A program made the translations under genes and the position numbers. Positions 46,066 to 54,910 of a stretch of 64,000 nt of DNA are shown piece after piece; position 1 is the stretch's first letter; each line of letters opens with the position of its first letter. This DNA is from Azolla caroliniana (taxonomy: Eukaryota; Polypodiophyta). The notes below the pieces were generated by a model. That model was not told where the DNA came from, made no database searches, and worked only from the letters and a program-made list of their open reading frames with translations. The stretch is from positions 11,532,001-11,596,000 of the forward strand of contig JBHGNT010000003.1 of the NCBI GenBank assembly GCA_043228905.1, written 5' to 3'.

Positions 46066-46511
46066 TAAAGATTATTTCTGGAAAAGAAATAGGATAAGGT
46101 CAGAGATATAGTCATAACATCTTGTCGTGATGTAAACATATCATGGGCGAGCATTAATCGATATCATTATCTCACGTCAATACCCCTCTAGACGTATGAG
46201 ATGAGGTTCAAGATCAGGTTACTATGGTAACACAAAGGTGTTTTAAAAACCATGGGGGTGACAAATAAATGTCTTTCCCTGATCTCTATATCGATTTTTT
46301 CATGGTGGCTCCCCGAGGCTCAACCATGTATGTTCGCGTCATGAATAGTTTATACAAGAAAAAATATGTTAACAATAAACTATGTTTCGGTGCCCACATA
46401 AGTGGTTTCGACTCTTTAAGTCCTATTACGAGGACCCCGAGGTGCACTTAGACCTTAAGTCTAAACATGTGTTATAGTCATATGTATCAAGGATGTTGTA
46501 TGGTCTTGGTC

Positions 46512-46568
46512 ATATTTGAACTCGAGACCTCGAGAACAAATACATTAAACACTTGAGCCAACCAAGTA
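46512..46568 (-). other. tRNA-like module in chromovirus F leader
   Basis: Minus strand: TACTTGGTTGG (46558-46568, A-box-like) and AGTTCAAATAT (46512-46522, B-box-like) lie 35 nt apart. The match is weaker than in chromovirus A. It is in sense with the element. Confidence 0.3.
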
Positions 46569-47224
46569 AGTTGCTCTTCTCGAATGCTTAATGTTTGATG
46601 CGTATAAGAGATATGCGAGGCAATTGATCATATACGTTTTTTTTAAAAGAACATATATGTCAAGGGTCCTTATTTCGCCCTCATTTACCAACACTATGTT
46701 GGTACGTTACCTAACCTCAAGTCTCGTAATTACGATGGCATATGTCAAAGGGCAACCTAATGGTCAAGCCAAATGAGCCCTCGTTTCGTAGTAGGCTCAC
46801 GTGGGCCATCACATGGTCACGTCATTACGAATGCCTCTCGTAAGAACGAGCTCATGGTGGCATCGTATCCATGTAACGAGGGAAGGATGTTGGATACGTG
46901 CGTCATTGGAGCGACCTCACTTGAAGTGGGTCAAGCCCTACGTACTCAACATCATTTTGGCTATTGGCGTTTCTTTACGTAACGAAATCGAGGTCGTCAA
47001 CGGGGTTATCAACAATAAAAAAATGTTGAAAAAGGGATGGTGACAACGCCATTCTCACAAAAATGTGAGGACGGCCACCAACATCCTTTTCCCGATCATG
47101 ACAACTTTCGATATAATCACGTAATAACGAATATACACATATGGTTACTTATCACATATATACGATCAAATACGTATATATGTGACCACATATGCCTATA
47201 TTCAACATATCGTTATAGTAAATA

Positions 47225-47515
47225 GCCACAAATGATGTGATCGAGATACGTAATCGAGGTATATACCTCTACGCACACGAAACATCCACAAATAAGAGAT
47301 CATCGTAATACGCAATGGAGGTATTGACCTCTTACGCATACGAGACCAAACGCATATCGTTTACAACAAATCAAGGTATTAAACTCATACGCAAACGTAA
47401 CATATGTTCATGAACGTAATACGTAATTGAGGTATTAACCTCGTACGCATACGACACTCATCACATATTATTAACATGTCAAACGAGGTATTGACCCCGT
47501 GCACATATGTAAACG
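47225..47515 (-). repeat. degenerate ~57-bp tandem repeats with GAGGTATT-ACCTC palindromes
   Basis: Five units carry variants of GAGGTATTGACCTC followed by TACGCATACGA: about 47255, 47317, 47372, 47429 and 47485. Each core can fold as a short hairpin (GAGGT/ACCTC). They lie just downstream of the primer site in the element RNA. Confidence 0.7.
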
Positions 47516-47743
47516 TTTTAGATAATCAATTAAAGACCACTACAACATCATTGATTTAATGAAAAAAATTACATATAAACTAAACACATGATTAGATGGG
47601 AGAAGAGAGAATAGAAAAAAAAAATATGGAAAGAGTTACCGAAGTTCTTTGTTGATCGTTGTCTGGATCAAGGCCAACCGCACAATGATCGATCAGCATC
47701 AATCAAAAGACAAATGAAAAACAAAGAAACATTAGTAAAAAAA

Positions 47744-47753
47744 TCTGATACCA
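47744..47753 (-). other. primer-binding site of chromovirus F
   Basis: Minus strand TGGTATCAGA, 2 nt inside the 5' LTR, matches the first 10 nt of the initiator-Met site; the following bases are T-rich instead of GC. Confidence 0.75.
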
Positions 47754-47755
47754 AA

Positions 47756-48210
47756 TATTATAGATCATAGTACTAATGTAAGCTTAAGATAAGGATAATG
47801 AAAAGATAGATAGAAAGGAGAAAGAGAAAGAAGGGTGCCGATCCACCCGACCACCCCCGAGCGAAGGGATCGAGACGGACTCGAGCCTCGATCGGCGTCC
47901 CATACCTCCGCCGTGGCGTCGAGTCGTACCTGGTGCTGGCGCGCTCGCTACAAGAGTTGACCCACCACACGAGCAGAGTCTCGATGTAGTCAAAAGATGA
48001 TCAAATGAGGGTAGCTAGGCCTCTTATTTATAGCGAAACCCAAGGCCCCCAGGCAAGTTCACACTTGACCTAATGGGTTGTCTCAATCCCGAGGATTAAA
48101 AGTAATCCTCCCCTTCTTTACACTCTCCTTTAACCCTCACACTTATCCACGTGTATAGAATACTACGGTAAATTCTTACCACGGGATATTATATGGTCAT
48201 GCCCGTAACA
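47756..48210 (-). repeat. 5' LTR of chromovirus F
   Basis: 455 bp, identical to 41191-41645 except for one base that I can see. Minus-strand TATAAAT at 48027-48033. Confidence 0.95.
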
Positions 48211-48215
48211 ACGAC

Positions 48216-48990
48216 TCTTTCTCTTTTTTGGCCGAAGATGCCGACAATTGTACAACCTCCGTTGTCGAAGAGCCAAAATTTCCTATCTAATGTACAAGTG
48301 TGGGGTTTCGGCCTATTGTCTGGACTATCGCGACCCCGTGCCTTGACAGTCCTCTTCAAAAATCCTCTCGTCCTTCGCTACTGAGAGAGTCCCTGTTGCG
48401 CTCGTGATTCCGCTGAACCATCAAGAATTAGACGGAGTGTCGACCGTCCTAGCTCTTAACTCGTGCATACGTTGAACCATTGTCTAGCACCTCCGTCTCC
48501 ATACGAGTTGTCGTGATGTACGGTTCTCCGAATATGACTGGGTGGGGGGATGACTCCTCCACAAAGAAGTGTTGATCAATTTCGACGTCTCCGTTCTTCA
48601 CCCGGACATTCAAGCATGCACCGTGTAGCTCTTCCGTAGCGTGGGTCGCCGCACGTATCTTCCACCCATGCTTCGTATTGATCTGCCACGTCCCGTTTCT
48701 GTACAAATCCATGGACATCAAATTAATTTCCAATTCATGCCACCACCGGCTCCTTTGGGTCCCCAATTTGGACCGGGGTCTCTGTTGTAGCTCTTGCCCA
48801 GTGTGTCCTAGTGTAGTGGTTGCCCGAAAACTTCTCTTCCATCGCCACCTCGTCGATGTGGGCCGCTTTACCCTCAACCAGTTTCTCACTTTCCGGCTCA
48901 GTTGAGCCCAACTTTCTCTTCACCAGGTCGAGGATCGTGATGTGGAACTCCTTCTTCGCAATACCCAGTACTTCTCGCAGCATGAGTTCC
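48216..48990 (-). pseudogene. Gypsy D protease region
   Basis: The minus strand reads EINLMSMDLYRNGTWQINTKHGWKIRAATHATEELHGACLNV and then HPVIFGEPYITTTRMETEVLD (about 48480-48760), the retropepsin fold of this lineage (a D-x-G-SEINLMS type active site, with the leading part frameshifted). Upstream lies an acidic linker (about 48800-48990, LVKRKLGSTEPESEKLVEGK). It continues across chromovirus F to RT at 41185. Confidence 0.6.
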
Positions 48991-50557
48991 ACCTGATGTC
49001 AAGGATTCGCTCCTCTAAGTCCTTGACATCTCCGAGCTCAATCGAAAACATAGAAATTTATCTTTCGCCTTCTCTCTATCTCCGAGCTCAATCGAAAACA
49101 TAGATCCATTGTCTTCTCTATCTCCGAGCTCAATCGAAAACATAGAAATTTATCTTTCGCCTTCTCTCTGGATTGGTCGGTCGGCCATCATTCTTTTTTG
49201 CCCCGCTCTGCGTATCATACCTACCCGAACGGCCTGCCCCTCCAGCCTTCCGGACCTATTTGTCTTTGACCAGAACTTTGAAATTCAGGCATGCGGCTTC
49301 TACGAAGCCGGTCTTCTCCTCCACCGGATCGCTCCATCATGTGACACCTCCCAAACCGGCCTCTTCGTGCGATCCGCCTCATGCTTCTTCAGCTTCTTCA
49401 GCTTCTTCAGCTTCAAGTATAACCGACGCTCTTGTCTCCTCCAACACGGATTCCATCTGATGCCTGGCCTCGACATGCTGCACCACGGCCTCCTCCATCA
49501 ACCTCTTCATGCCACCTCGTCCGGTATTCATCTTGAGGGGCCTACACATTTCGCTCTCGTGTGCCCGACCGTTCTAGAGGTACACGAAGTTGTTCCCTAG
49601 TGCCTTGGCAAAGTCAGCGCAGTCTCTTCGAATGTGGATGACGTTATCACACCAAATGCACCTAAGCTCATTAGGCAAGCGCCAGTCACGCAATTGATCC
49701 CTGCCATCCTTCCGAGCCTAAGCAATCTGAAGGTCACGCACCATTTGGTTAGTTCCTCCAGCGTCGGGCCTCCTGACGGACCCTCGACCACGTTGGTTGG
49801 TATCGGGCCCAACTCGAACCGCCTTCTCGTCTCGTCCAACCGAGTCGGCACCTCCCTCATTATCCCTCTAGTGGTCGGGTTGGACAACGCTAACCCTGTG
49901 TCATTCCATTCACGCCGTTTATCGACACAACTACACAGGGGTTGCACACACTCTTGACCACTGCCAAATCAGTCACCAAGCCTTTGTTTGTTTCCAAGAA
50001 GAGACCCACCTTTTTGTGATTGAGCGAGTCGACTGATTTGATGAATAACAAGACCTTGGTCATATTAAGCACGGTCCAGTACAACGCTAATTGTCGTGCA
50101 AATCACTTCTCGAACTCCTGGAGAAGCGCCGATGTGTTGCTTCCCTTTCCATGGGCTCCCTCTTCGACAACTAGAGTGAGTCGTCCAGTCCATATCTTTC
50201 CAGGAGCCACTCCTCGAACTCCAACCAGTTACGATAGTCGGTATGTACCCCGAACACCTCAGTGTGGATGTTCGGTGTGACCATTCAGGAAAATCCAGAC
50301 AACCGCTTGTCCTTTGGAATATCCCACATTAACATCTCCGCCTTGTAAGCCTCCAGATTTTTCCATTAAATCGGGTCAACACGATGACTATAGTTTCTAT
50401 GGCCTTGTCGAGGCCTGCCAAGTTCTCACAAGCATGCACAAGGCGGTCCACGGAGGCCGCCATTGCTTCTACAAGCTCACCCCTTCTCATCGTGAGACTC
50501 CTTTTCCGCCCTTTCACGTCGGGTTCACCGAAGATGTTGTGAATTTCTGCATGTATG
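48991..50557 (-). pseudogene. Gypsy D gag
   Basis: The minus strand has an N-terminal segment (50329-50580, GELVEAMAASVDRLVHACENLAGL), then YRNWLEFEEWLLERYGLDDS (about 50170-50240). A KVLLFIKSVDSLNHKKVGLFLETNKGL segment (49950-50060) is the part shared with the gag at 1128-2515. A zinc knuckle CIWCDNVIHIRRDC follows (about 49615-49660). Three imperfect tandem copies of a 42-50-bp unit occur at 49029, 49079 and 49121, and a TTCTTCAGC microrepeat at about 49384-49413. Frameshifts are numerous. Confidence 0.65.
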
Positions 50558-51341
50558 TGTCGGATCAAGCGAGACCTCAAGGGTCTTGAACTAGGGAGTC
50601 TGAGGCAAAGGTGCTACTAAGCTTGCAGTGACCTAACCAACTCATTTGTCAGAGTTCTTCACTGAGCACACAGGCTCAGAGATTCTGTATTTGATCCGTC
50701 TCTGTCGCCGGATTCGAGAAAAAGAGCACACGGGCTCGCATACTCAAATAGAAACGCACAGAACAGAAAGAGAGAGGAGAAGCAATGCCTCCCGAACACA
50801 AAAACAAAGACATGGAAGTTAGTCCTACATAGAGAGAGAGCACCCGAATGTGACACTACAAAGTAATTCATTAATGACAGAGAAGGATTACAAACAATGG
50901 CCTCCAAACCGGGAAACAAAGCTTTGAGCTCAACAAAACACACCGATTGGTGAGCCTCTGGTCGAGAGCACACGGGCTTCCTACGTGAGCAGAGGCATCA
51001 CCCTAGCTATCCAAATCAATATAGAACAGAAAACCAATAGAGCTCGAGACCACAAAACGACAACACCTTCCCTTCCAAAACTATTAATCCATAAAACAAT
51101 CTTCCTTCCCTCCTTTTATAGTTCAAGGAGGGTGAGTTACATCAGCATTCATGAGAGCCGCTTCTTTCAGCGATTCTCTCCCCCGATTTCCTTCCATCAT
51201 ACACTTTATTCCCCTCTTTTTATGGGATCTTAAAAGTATCTATTTAAGTCACATTGTCTCGTACTTTTTATACCCTACATATTTAAATTTGTTTTATACA
51301 AGGACTCTTTTTATGTGCATCCATGCACACACCTATTCACA
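50558..51341 (-). repeat. 5' LTR of Gypsy D
   Basis: 784 bp, starting TGTGAATAGG on the minus strand and ending CCGACA. It has the TATA box (TATAAAAGG, 51112-51120) that the left LTR lacks. Confidence 0.75.
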
Positions 51342-51500
51342 CGCTAGAATCCTCCACGACAACAGTGCCAACGTGGTTTGTGTTGAGGATGAACATCCTC
51401 CATTCTTGTCGCCCTTGCGTGATGATTTTCCCTTCTTCTTCAATGAAGCACCCAAGATGGGTGAATTGGACCTGGGTGAAAACATGTGAATGGAAACACT
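51342..51500 (-). mobile_element. stub of Gypsy D-like 3' internal sequence outside the right LTR
   Basis: 51343-51362 (GCTAGAATCCTCCACGACA) matches the internal sequence beside the left LTR (31290-31310, GCTCGAATCCTCCACGACA). About 27 bp, including the purine-rich tract of the left copy, is missing. It then diverges. Confidence 0.5.
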
Positions 51501-51720
51501 ATTATAGCTAATATGTAGCTAAAATGACCACAACTAAGTAGTTTTTTATAGCTAATTTTTAGTGGGAAATTCTTAATTATAGATATTATTTATTATGGCC
51601 GTGGAAATAATACCATTTATGGTCCACATTTTAGTTGGTCTTTATTTGAGATCACATTCTAATAATCCCTAAAATTGCCAAAATATGTCAAATACATGCA
51701 CTGTTTTGCATAGCTAATTA
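51501..51720. other. AT-rich spacer with repeated TAGCTAAT words
   Basis: About 220 bp, strongly AT-rich, with TAGCTAAT/TAGCTAAA words at both ends. Possibly a decayed miniature transposon, but I cannot define termini. No coding frame. Confidence 0.3.
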
Positions 51721-52780
51721 GTTATGTCAAGGACACAACTAACTGTTCCCATTCCCATGCTTTCACCCACTTGCATCCCTTGGTCAATGATCTGTCCGAT
51801 CGACACCAGATTCTTGGTGATCTTCGGGACATGCAGGACGTTCATCAGTCACCCCTTCTGTCCGACAAAGCCAAGTTTCGTCACCGACATGCTCGACGGG
51901 GTGAGGGGTATCATCGCCAATTTCGACAACCCCCGGCTGCTCCGGTTTCTCAAGGTATAAGAATCACTCTTCGTGGCTCGTCATGTGATTCGAAGCTCTG
52001 GAATTGACATACCACACCTTATTTGGTTTTGAGGTGCCCGTCTTCATCGAGTTGGCCTTATGCTTCATTACAAAGGTTGGGTCCGTTCCAGCTTGGTTCG
52101 AGCCTTCGGCGTAGTCAAATCGTTGTCGATTTCCCTATTCGGCTCTACAAAATCTGGATTTGTCTAAATCAGCCTTCTTCTTCCCGCACTCTCTTTCTCT
52201 TTGGTCTTTCCGACCACAATACCAGCATTCCGGCGTGGCCTTCACTTGCCGGTTTCTAGCACCGCCTTGACTCCCCCTGCTCGTGGAGGGTCCAGAAATG
52301 GTTTCGGCATATCGATTATGCCTCTGATTCTACTCTTGTTGGTCGCCACTATTGCATACCAATACACCACGTTCTCCATGACCACATGGCCTACCCGCCT
52401 GCATGTACAACATCTGATGGTCAGGTTGCGTGATCCTCAATGCACCTGTGTGGTTTTCTTCAACCATAACCATCGATTGCAGGTCAAAAAACGACGGTGG
52501 TTTCTCCCTCGTGCAAATAGCTGTCTGGATCGGCCCGTACCTTTTAGCTAGACTGCCGAGGCAAATTTGTACCATTTTGTCCTCATCCACTATCACATTG
52601 ATGGACCCCAAGGCATCACAGATTTCCTAGATCTAAGTGGTGTAGTACGTCACCATTATCAAGGAAATCCTCGTGTGTTCGTTAAATGAAGCGGAACCAC
52701 CGTGGTCCTAAACCGGAAGGATTCGATGTTTTTATTAGCGAAGTATTTAAGATAGAGAGAGAGTAAATCCCAATTCCAAC
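51721..52780 (-). pseudogene. Copia fragment (gag C-terminus to protease)
   Basis: On the minus strand: INVIVDEDKMVQICLGSLAKRYG and PPSFFDLQSMVMVEENHTGA (52330-52611), related to Copia E gag. Next is a zinc-knuckle remnant CWYCGRKD (about 52230), then VWYVNSRASNHMTSHEE near 52010, where protease DSG is replaced by NSR. It then stops near 51721. It has no LTR of its own and is abutted by the Copia G LTR. Confidence 0.6.
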
Positions 52781-52828
52781 TTTGTGTTGGGAAAACAGGT
52801 CCCTCCGGATGGGAAGGAAGAAGAACAG

Positions 52829-53206
52829 TGCCGAAACCGTATGAGGAGTACCCGGCTACGGAGAGCCGGATGGTGCAGACCCGGTATGAACCGGATGAGG
52901 AGCACCCGGCTACGGAGAGCCGGATGGTACAGGCCCGGTATGAACCGGATGAGGAGCACCCGACTACGGAGAGCCGGATGATACAGGCCCGGTGTGAACC
53001 GGATGAGGAGTACCCGGCTACGGAGAGCCGGATGATACAGGCCCGGTATGAACCGGATGAGGAGTACCCGGCTACGGAGAGCCGGATGATACAGGCCCGG
53101 TATGAACCGGATGAGGAGTACCCGGCTACAGAGAGCCGGATGATACAGACCCGGCGAAGACCGGATGAGGAATACCCGGCTACGGCGAGCCGGATGGTAC
53201 AGACCC
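52829..53206 (+). repeat. 54-bp minisatellite, 7 units, in Copia G LTR
   Basis: Units open CCGGATGAGGAGTACCCGG and start at 52829, 52883, 52937, 52991, 53045, 53099 and 53153. Because 54 is a multiple of three, an 18-residue repeat frame stays open in several frames. It is a by-product, not a gene. Confidence 0.95.
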
Positions 53207-53296
53207 GGTGAGAACCGGATGAAGAGACATATTCGTAAATATGTTTCTGAGAGCCCATCGAGGCTACATTTCTAAATAGCCAAAAAGTCATATTAG

Positions 53297-53304
53297 TATA
53301 AATA
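53297..53304 (+). promoter_or_regulatory. TATA box of Copia G LTR within an inverted repeat
   Basis: TATAAATA is centred between AGTCATATT and AATATGACT arms (about 53287-53310). Copia H LTRs have the same arrangement with a slightly different loop. Confidence 0.6.
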
Positions 53305-53706
53305 TGACTTAGGGCAAACTTTTAGTACAGCAGGAGTTGTTATTTTTTCTTGTTGGTGCAAGAAGAAGAGAGAGCACGTAATAGTGTACAGAGAGAGAGA
53401 GAGAGAGAGAGAAAGAAAGAGGTCGTTGCCTCTGTTGTAATCGCCGCCTGTGGCGAAGAGCGTGAGTCCGAGGTCGTTGCCTCCAAGAGCTCACTGGTTT
53501 GTACACCCATACATAGTGACAGTTTGCAGCCTGTGGGCTGCCGTGGTTTTTCCCCTAGTTTGGGGTTTTCCACGTAAACCTCCTGTGTAGTGTGTGTGTA
53601 CCATTTCTCTTCTTTGTGTCATGTTCTACTTCCCGTTTTCTGTGTATGAAAAGAATCTCGGTTGTGGCCGAGCGTTGCGCATAAGGAACATTCGGTTCCC
53701 GTCAAG

Positions 53707-53718
53707 TGGTATCAGAGC
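53707..53718 (+). other. primer-binding site of Copia G
   Basis: Perfect TGGTATCAGAGC, two bases past the LTR; the complement of the initiator-Met tRNA 3' end. Confidence 0.95.
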
Positions 53719-53733
53719 GAAACGACACAGAAA

Positions 53734-54280
53734 ATGGACGAATCGTTTGGCGGCATGTTCAAGCTCACCGGCTCCAACTATTCAGTGTGGAAGTCGAAGA
53801 TGAGGGACATGCTCGTGGTTAAAGACCTCTGGCTGCCGGTTCAATTCGGGGACAAGAGACTAGACAAAATCGACGCCGCGATATGGGAGGTGATGCACAT
53901 GAAGACAACGGCGTACATACGGTGCTTCATCGACATGAGCCTATACAACAACTTCAATGAAGAGAGCAAGGCTCATGAGCTCTGGGAGAAGATCGGCATA
54001 ATGTTCCAGAACAAAAATGTTGTCAATCAGGTGTCGGTATTCCGGAAGCTAGTAAGACTCCGGTACCAAGATGGCTCCAGCATGGAAGAGCACATGAATG
54101 CCTTCCAGGGGCTGATACACCAGGCAACGTCATTGGAAGTACCTCTTGCCGACGAGGTACTAGCGCTACTCCTGCTCGATTCCCTCCCGGATAGCTGGGA
54201 GACGTTGGTTGTCACTTTGGGCAACGCCGGGCCGAAAGGAAAACGGTTATCCCTAGCAAGAGTAAAGTCGAGCTTGCTAG
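53734..54280 (+). pseudogene. Copia G gag, N-terminal part
   Basis: UBN2-type gag from ATG 53734, 16 nt after the primer site: MDESFGGMFKLTGSNYSVWKSKM, then HELWEKIGIMFQNKNVVNQVSVFRKLVRLRYQDG, then LLDSLPDSWETLVVTLGNAG, ending RVKSSLL at the Copia H insertion. The continuation at 59597 keeps the same frame. Residues reading past 54280 belong to the Copia H LTR. No stop lies within this part; it is broken only by the insertion. Confidence 0.9.
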
Positions 54281-54891
54281 TGTTAGAAATTGACGCTTTC
54301 AAAACCTTCACCTCTAGGCCACAACCGAGGAAACACGAGTCAATGCAGCAGTAAATCGAAAACACAGAGAGAGACTCGAATGCACAGGGTTTAGCGTGGA
54401 AAACCCTAGACGGGAAAAACCACGGGAGTGCAAGACTCCAACGATCACTATACGCAGGGAATGTACAATGGCGAGCTGCAAGGCGACGACCTTGAGCTCG
54501 CTGTCCTCGCCACAGGCGGCGGTATTACACAGAGGCGTCGACCTCTTCCTTTCTCTCTCTCTCTCTCACTCTCTCTCTCGGCTGCTCTCACTTCGCTCCC
54601 TCTAAGTGGAAAACAGAAAAATGAGCAACAACAACAAAATTGTTTGCCCTAAGTCATATTTATACACATATGACTTTCGGGCTATTTACAAATATAGCCT
54701 AGAGGGCCCTTGGCAAACATATTCACAAATATGTCCCCGCATCCGGATCTCTCTCCGGGTACATTCGTCATCCGGCTCCGTAGCCGGGGTCTTCATCATC
54801 CGGATCCGATACCGGGTACTCCTCATTCGGGTCTTCATTCCCGATTCCCGGACATCTGACCATCCCATCCGGAGGGACCGTAATCCCAACA
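54281..54891 (-). repeat. 3' LTR of Copia H
   Basis: 611 bp, TGTTGGGATTACGG to TTTCTAACA on the minus strand. CT microsatellite near 54553-54580, and degenerate units related to the Copia G 54-bp repeat at about 54740-54870. Confidence 0.95.
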
Positions 54892-54910
54892 AACTCCCCC
54901 TTCACTTCGG
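54892..54910 (-). other. polypurine tract of Copia H
   Basis: Minus strand GAAGTGAAGGGGGAGTT directly precedes the 3' LTR. Confidence 0.85.

Larger units (their letters stand above)
46066..47755 (-). other. long 5' leader of chromovirus F
   Basis: 1690 bp between primer site and gag ATG, with no long coding frame. It holds a tRNA-like module (46512-46568) and, near its 5' end, a set of degenerate palindromic tandem repeats (47225-47515). Several short upstream ATGs would precede gag, suggesting internal initiation, shunting or splicing. Confidence 0.7.
41191..48210 (-). mobile_element. Chromovirus F, intact and very young Ty3/Gypsy element
   Basis: 455-bp LTRs (41191-41645 and 47756-48210) differ at one base that I can see (41342 A, 47907 T). 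Perfect ACGAC duplications flank the element (41186-41190 and 48211-48215). One uninterrupted 1477-codon gag-pol frame, an initiator-Met-type primer site (47744-47753) and a purine-rich tract (41646-41660) are all present. It is 7020 bp, with an unusually long 1.7-kb leader. It sits inside Gypsy D between protease and RT. Confidence 0.95.
30725..51341 (-). mobile_element. Gypsy D, old Ty3/Gypsy element broken by nested insertions
   Basis: On the minus strand the order is LTR (50558-51341), gag with zinc knuckle, protease, [chromovirus F], RT and RNase H, [Copia E], integrase, LTR (30725-31268). Subtracting the two nested elements leaves about 6.4 kb. All genes are decayed. No clean target duplication is found; the sequence outside the right LTR resembles the element's own 3' internal end (see findings). 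Confidence 0.75.
52785..53704 (+). repeat. 5' LTR of Copia G
   Basis: 920 bp, TGTTGGGAAAACAGG to CCCGTCA. It contains seven tandem 54-bp units, TATAAATA (53297-53304) inside an inverted repeat, and a GA microsatellite (about 53391-53421). It is the same family as the solo LTR at 25630-26193, which is shorter mainly because it has fewer 54-bp units. Confidence 0.9.

Noticed and set aside
47225-47515. CRISPR array
   Set aside because: Repeats are degenerate, spacing is irregular, and the context is a plant retrotransposon leader.
30725-51341. Target duplication of Gypsy D
   Set aside because: Neither ATACG versus CGCTA nor nearby shifts match; the right side is element-like sequence, so no duplication is claimed.
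51501-51720. Miniature inverted-repeat transposon
   Set aside because: TAGCTAAT words recur at both ends but no extended inverted termini or duplication could be defined.
52828-53211. Repeat protein of 18-residue units on the plus strand and similar frames on the minus strand
   Set aside because: They are translations of the 54-bp minisatellite in the Copia G LTR; the period being a multiple of three keeps several frames open.
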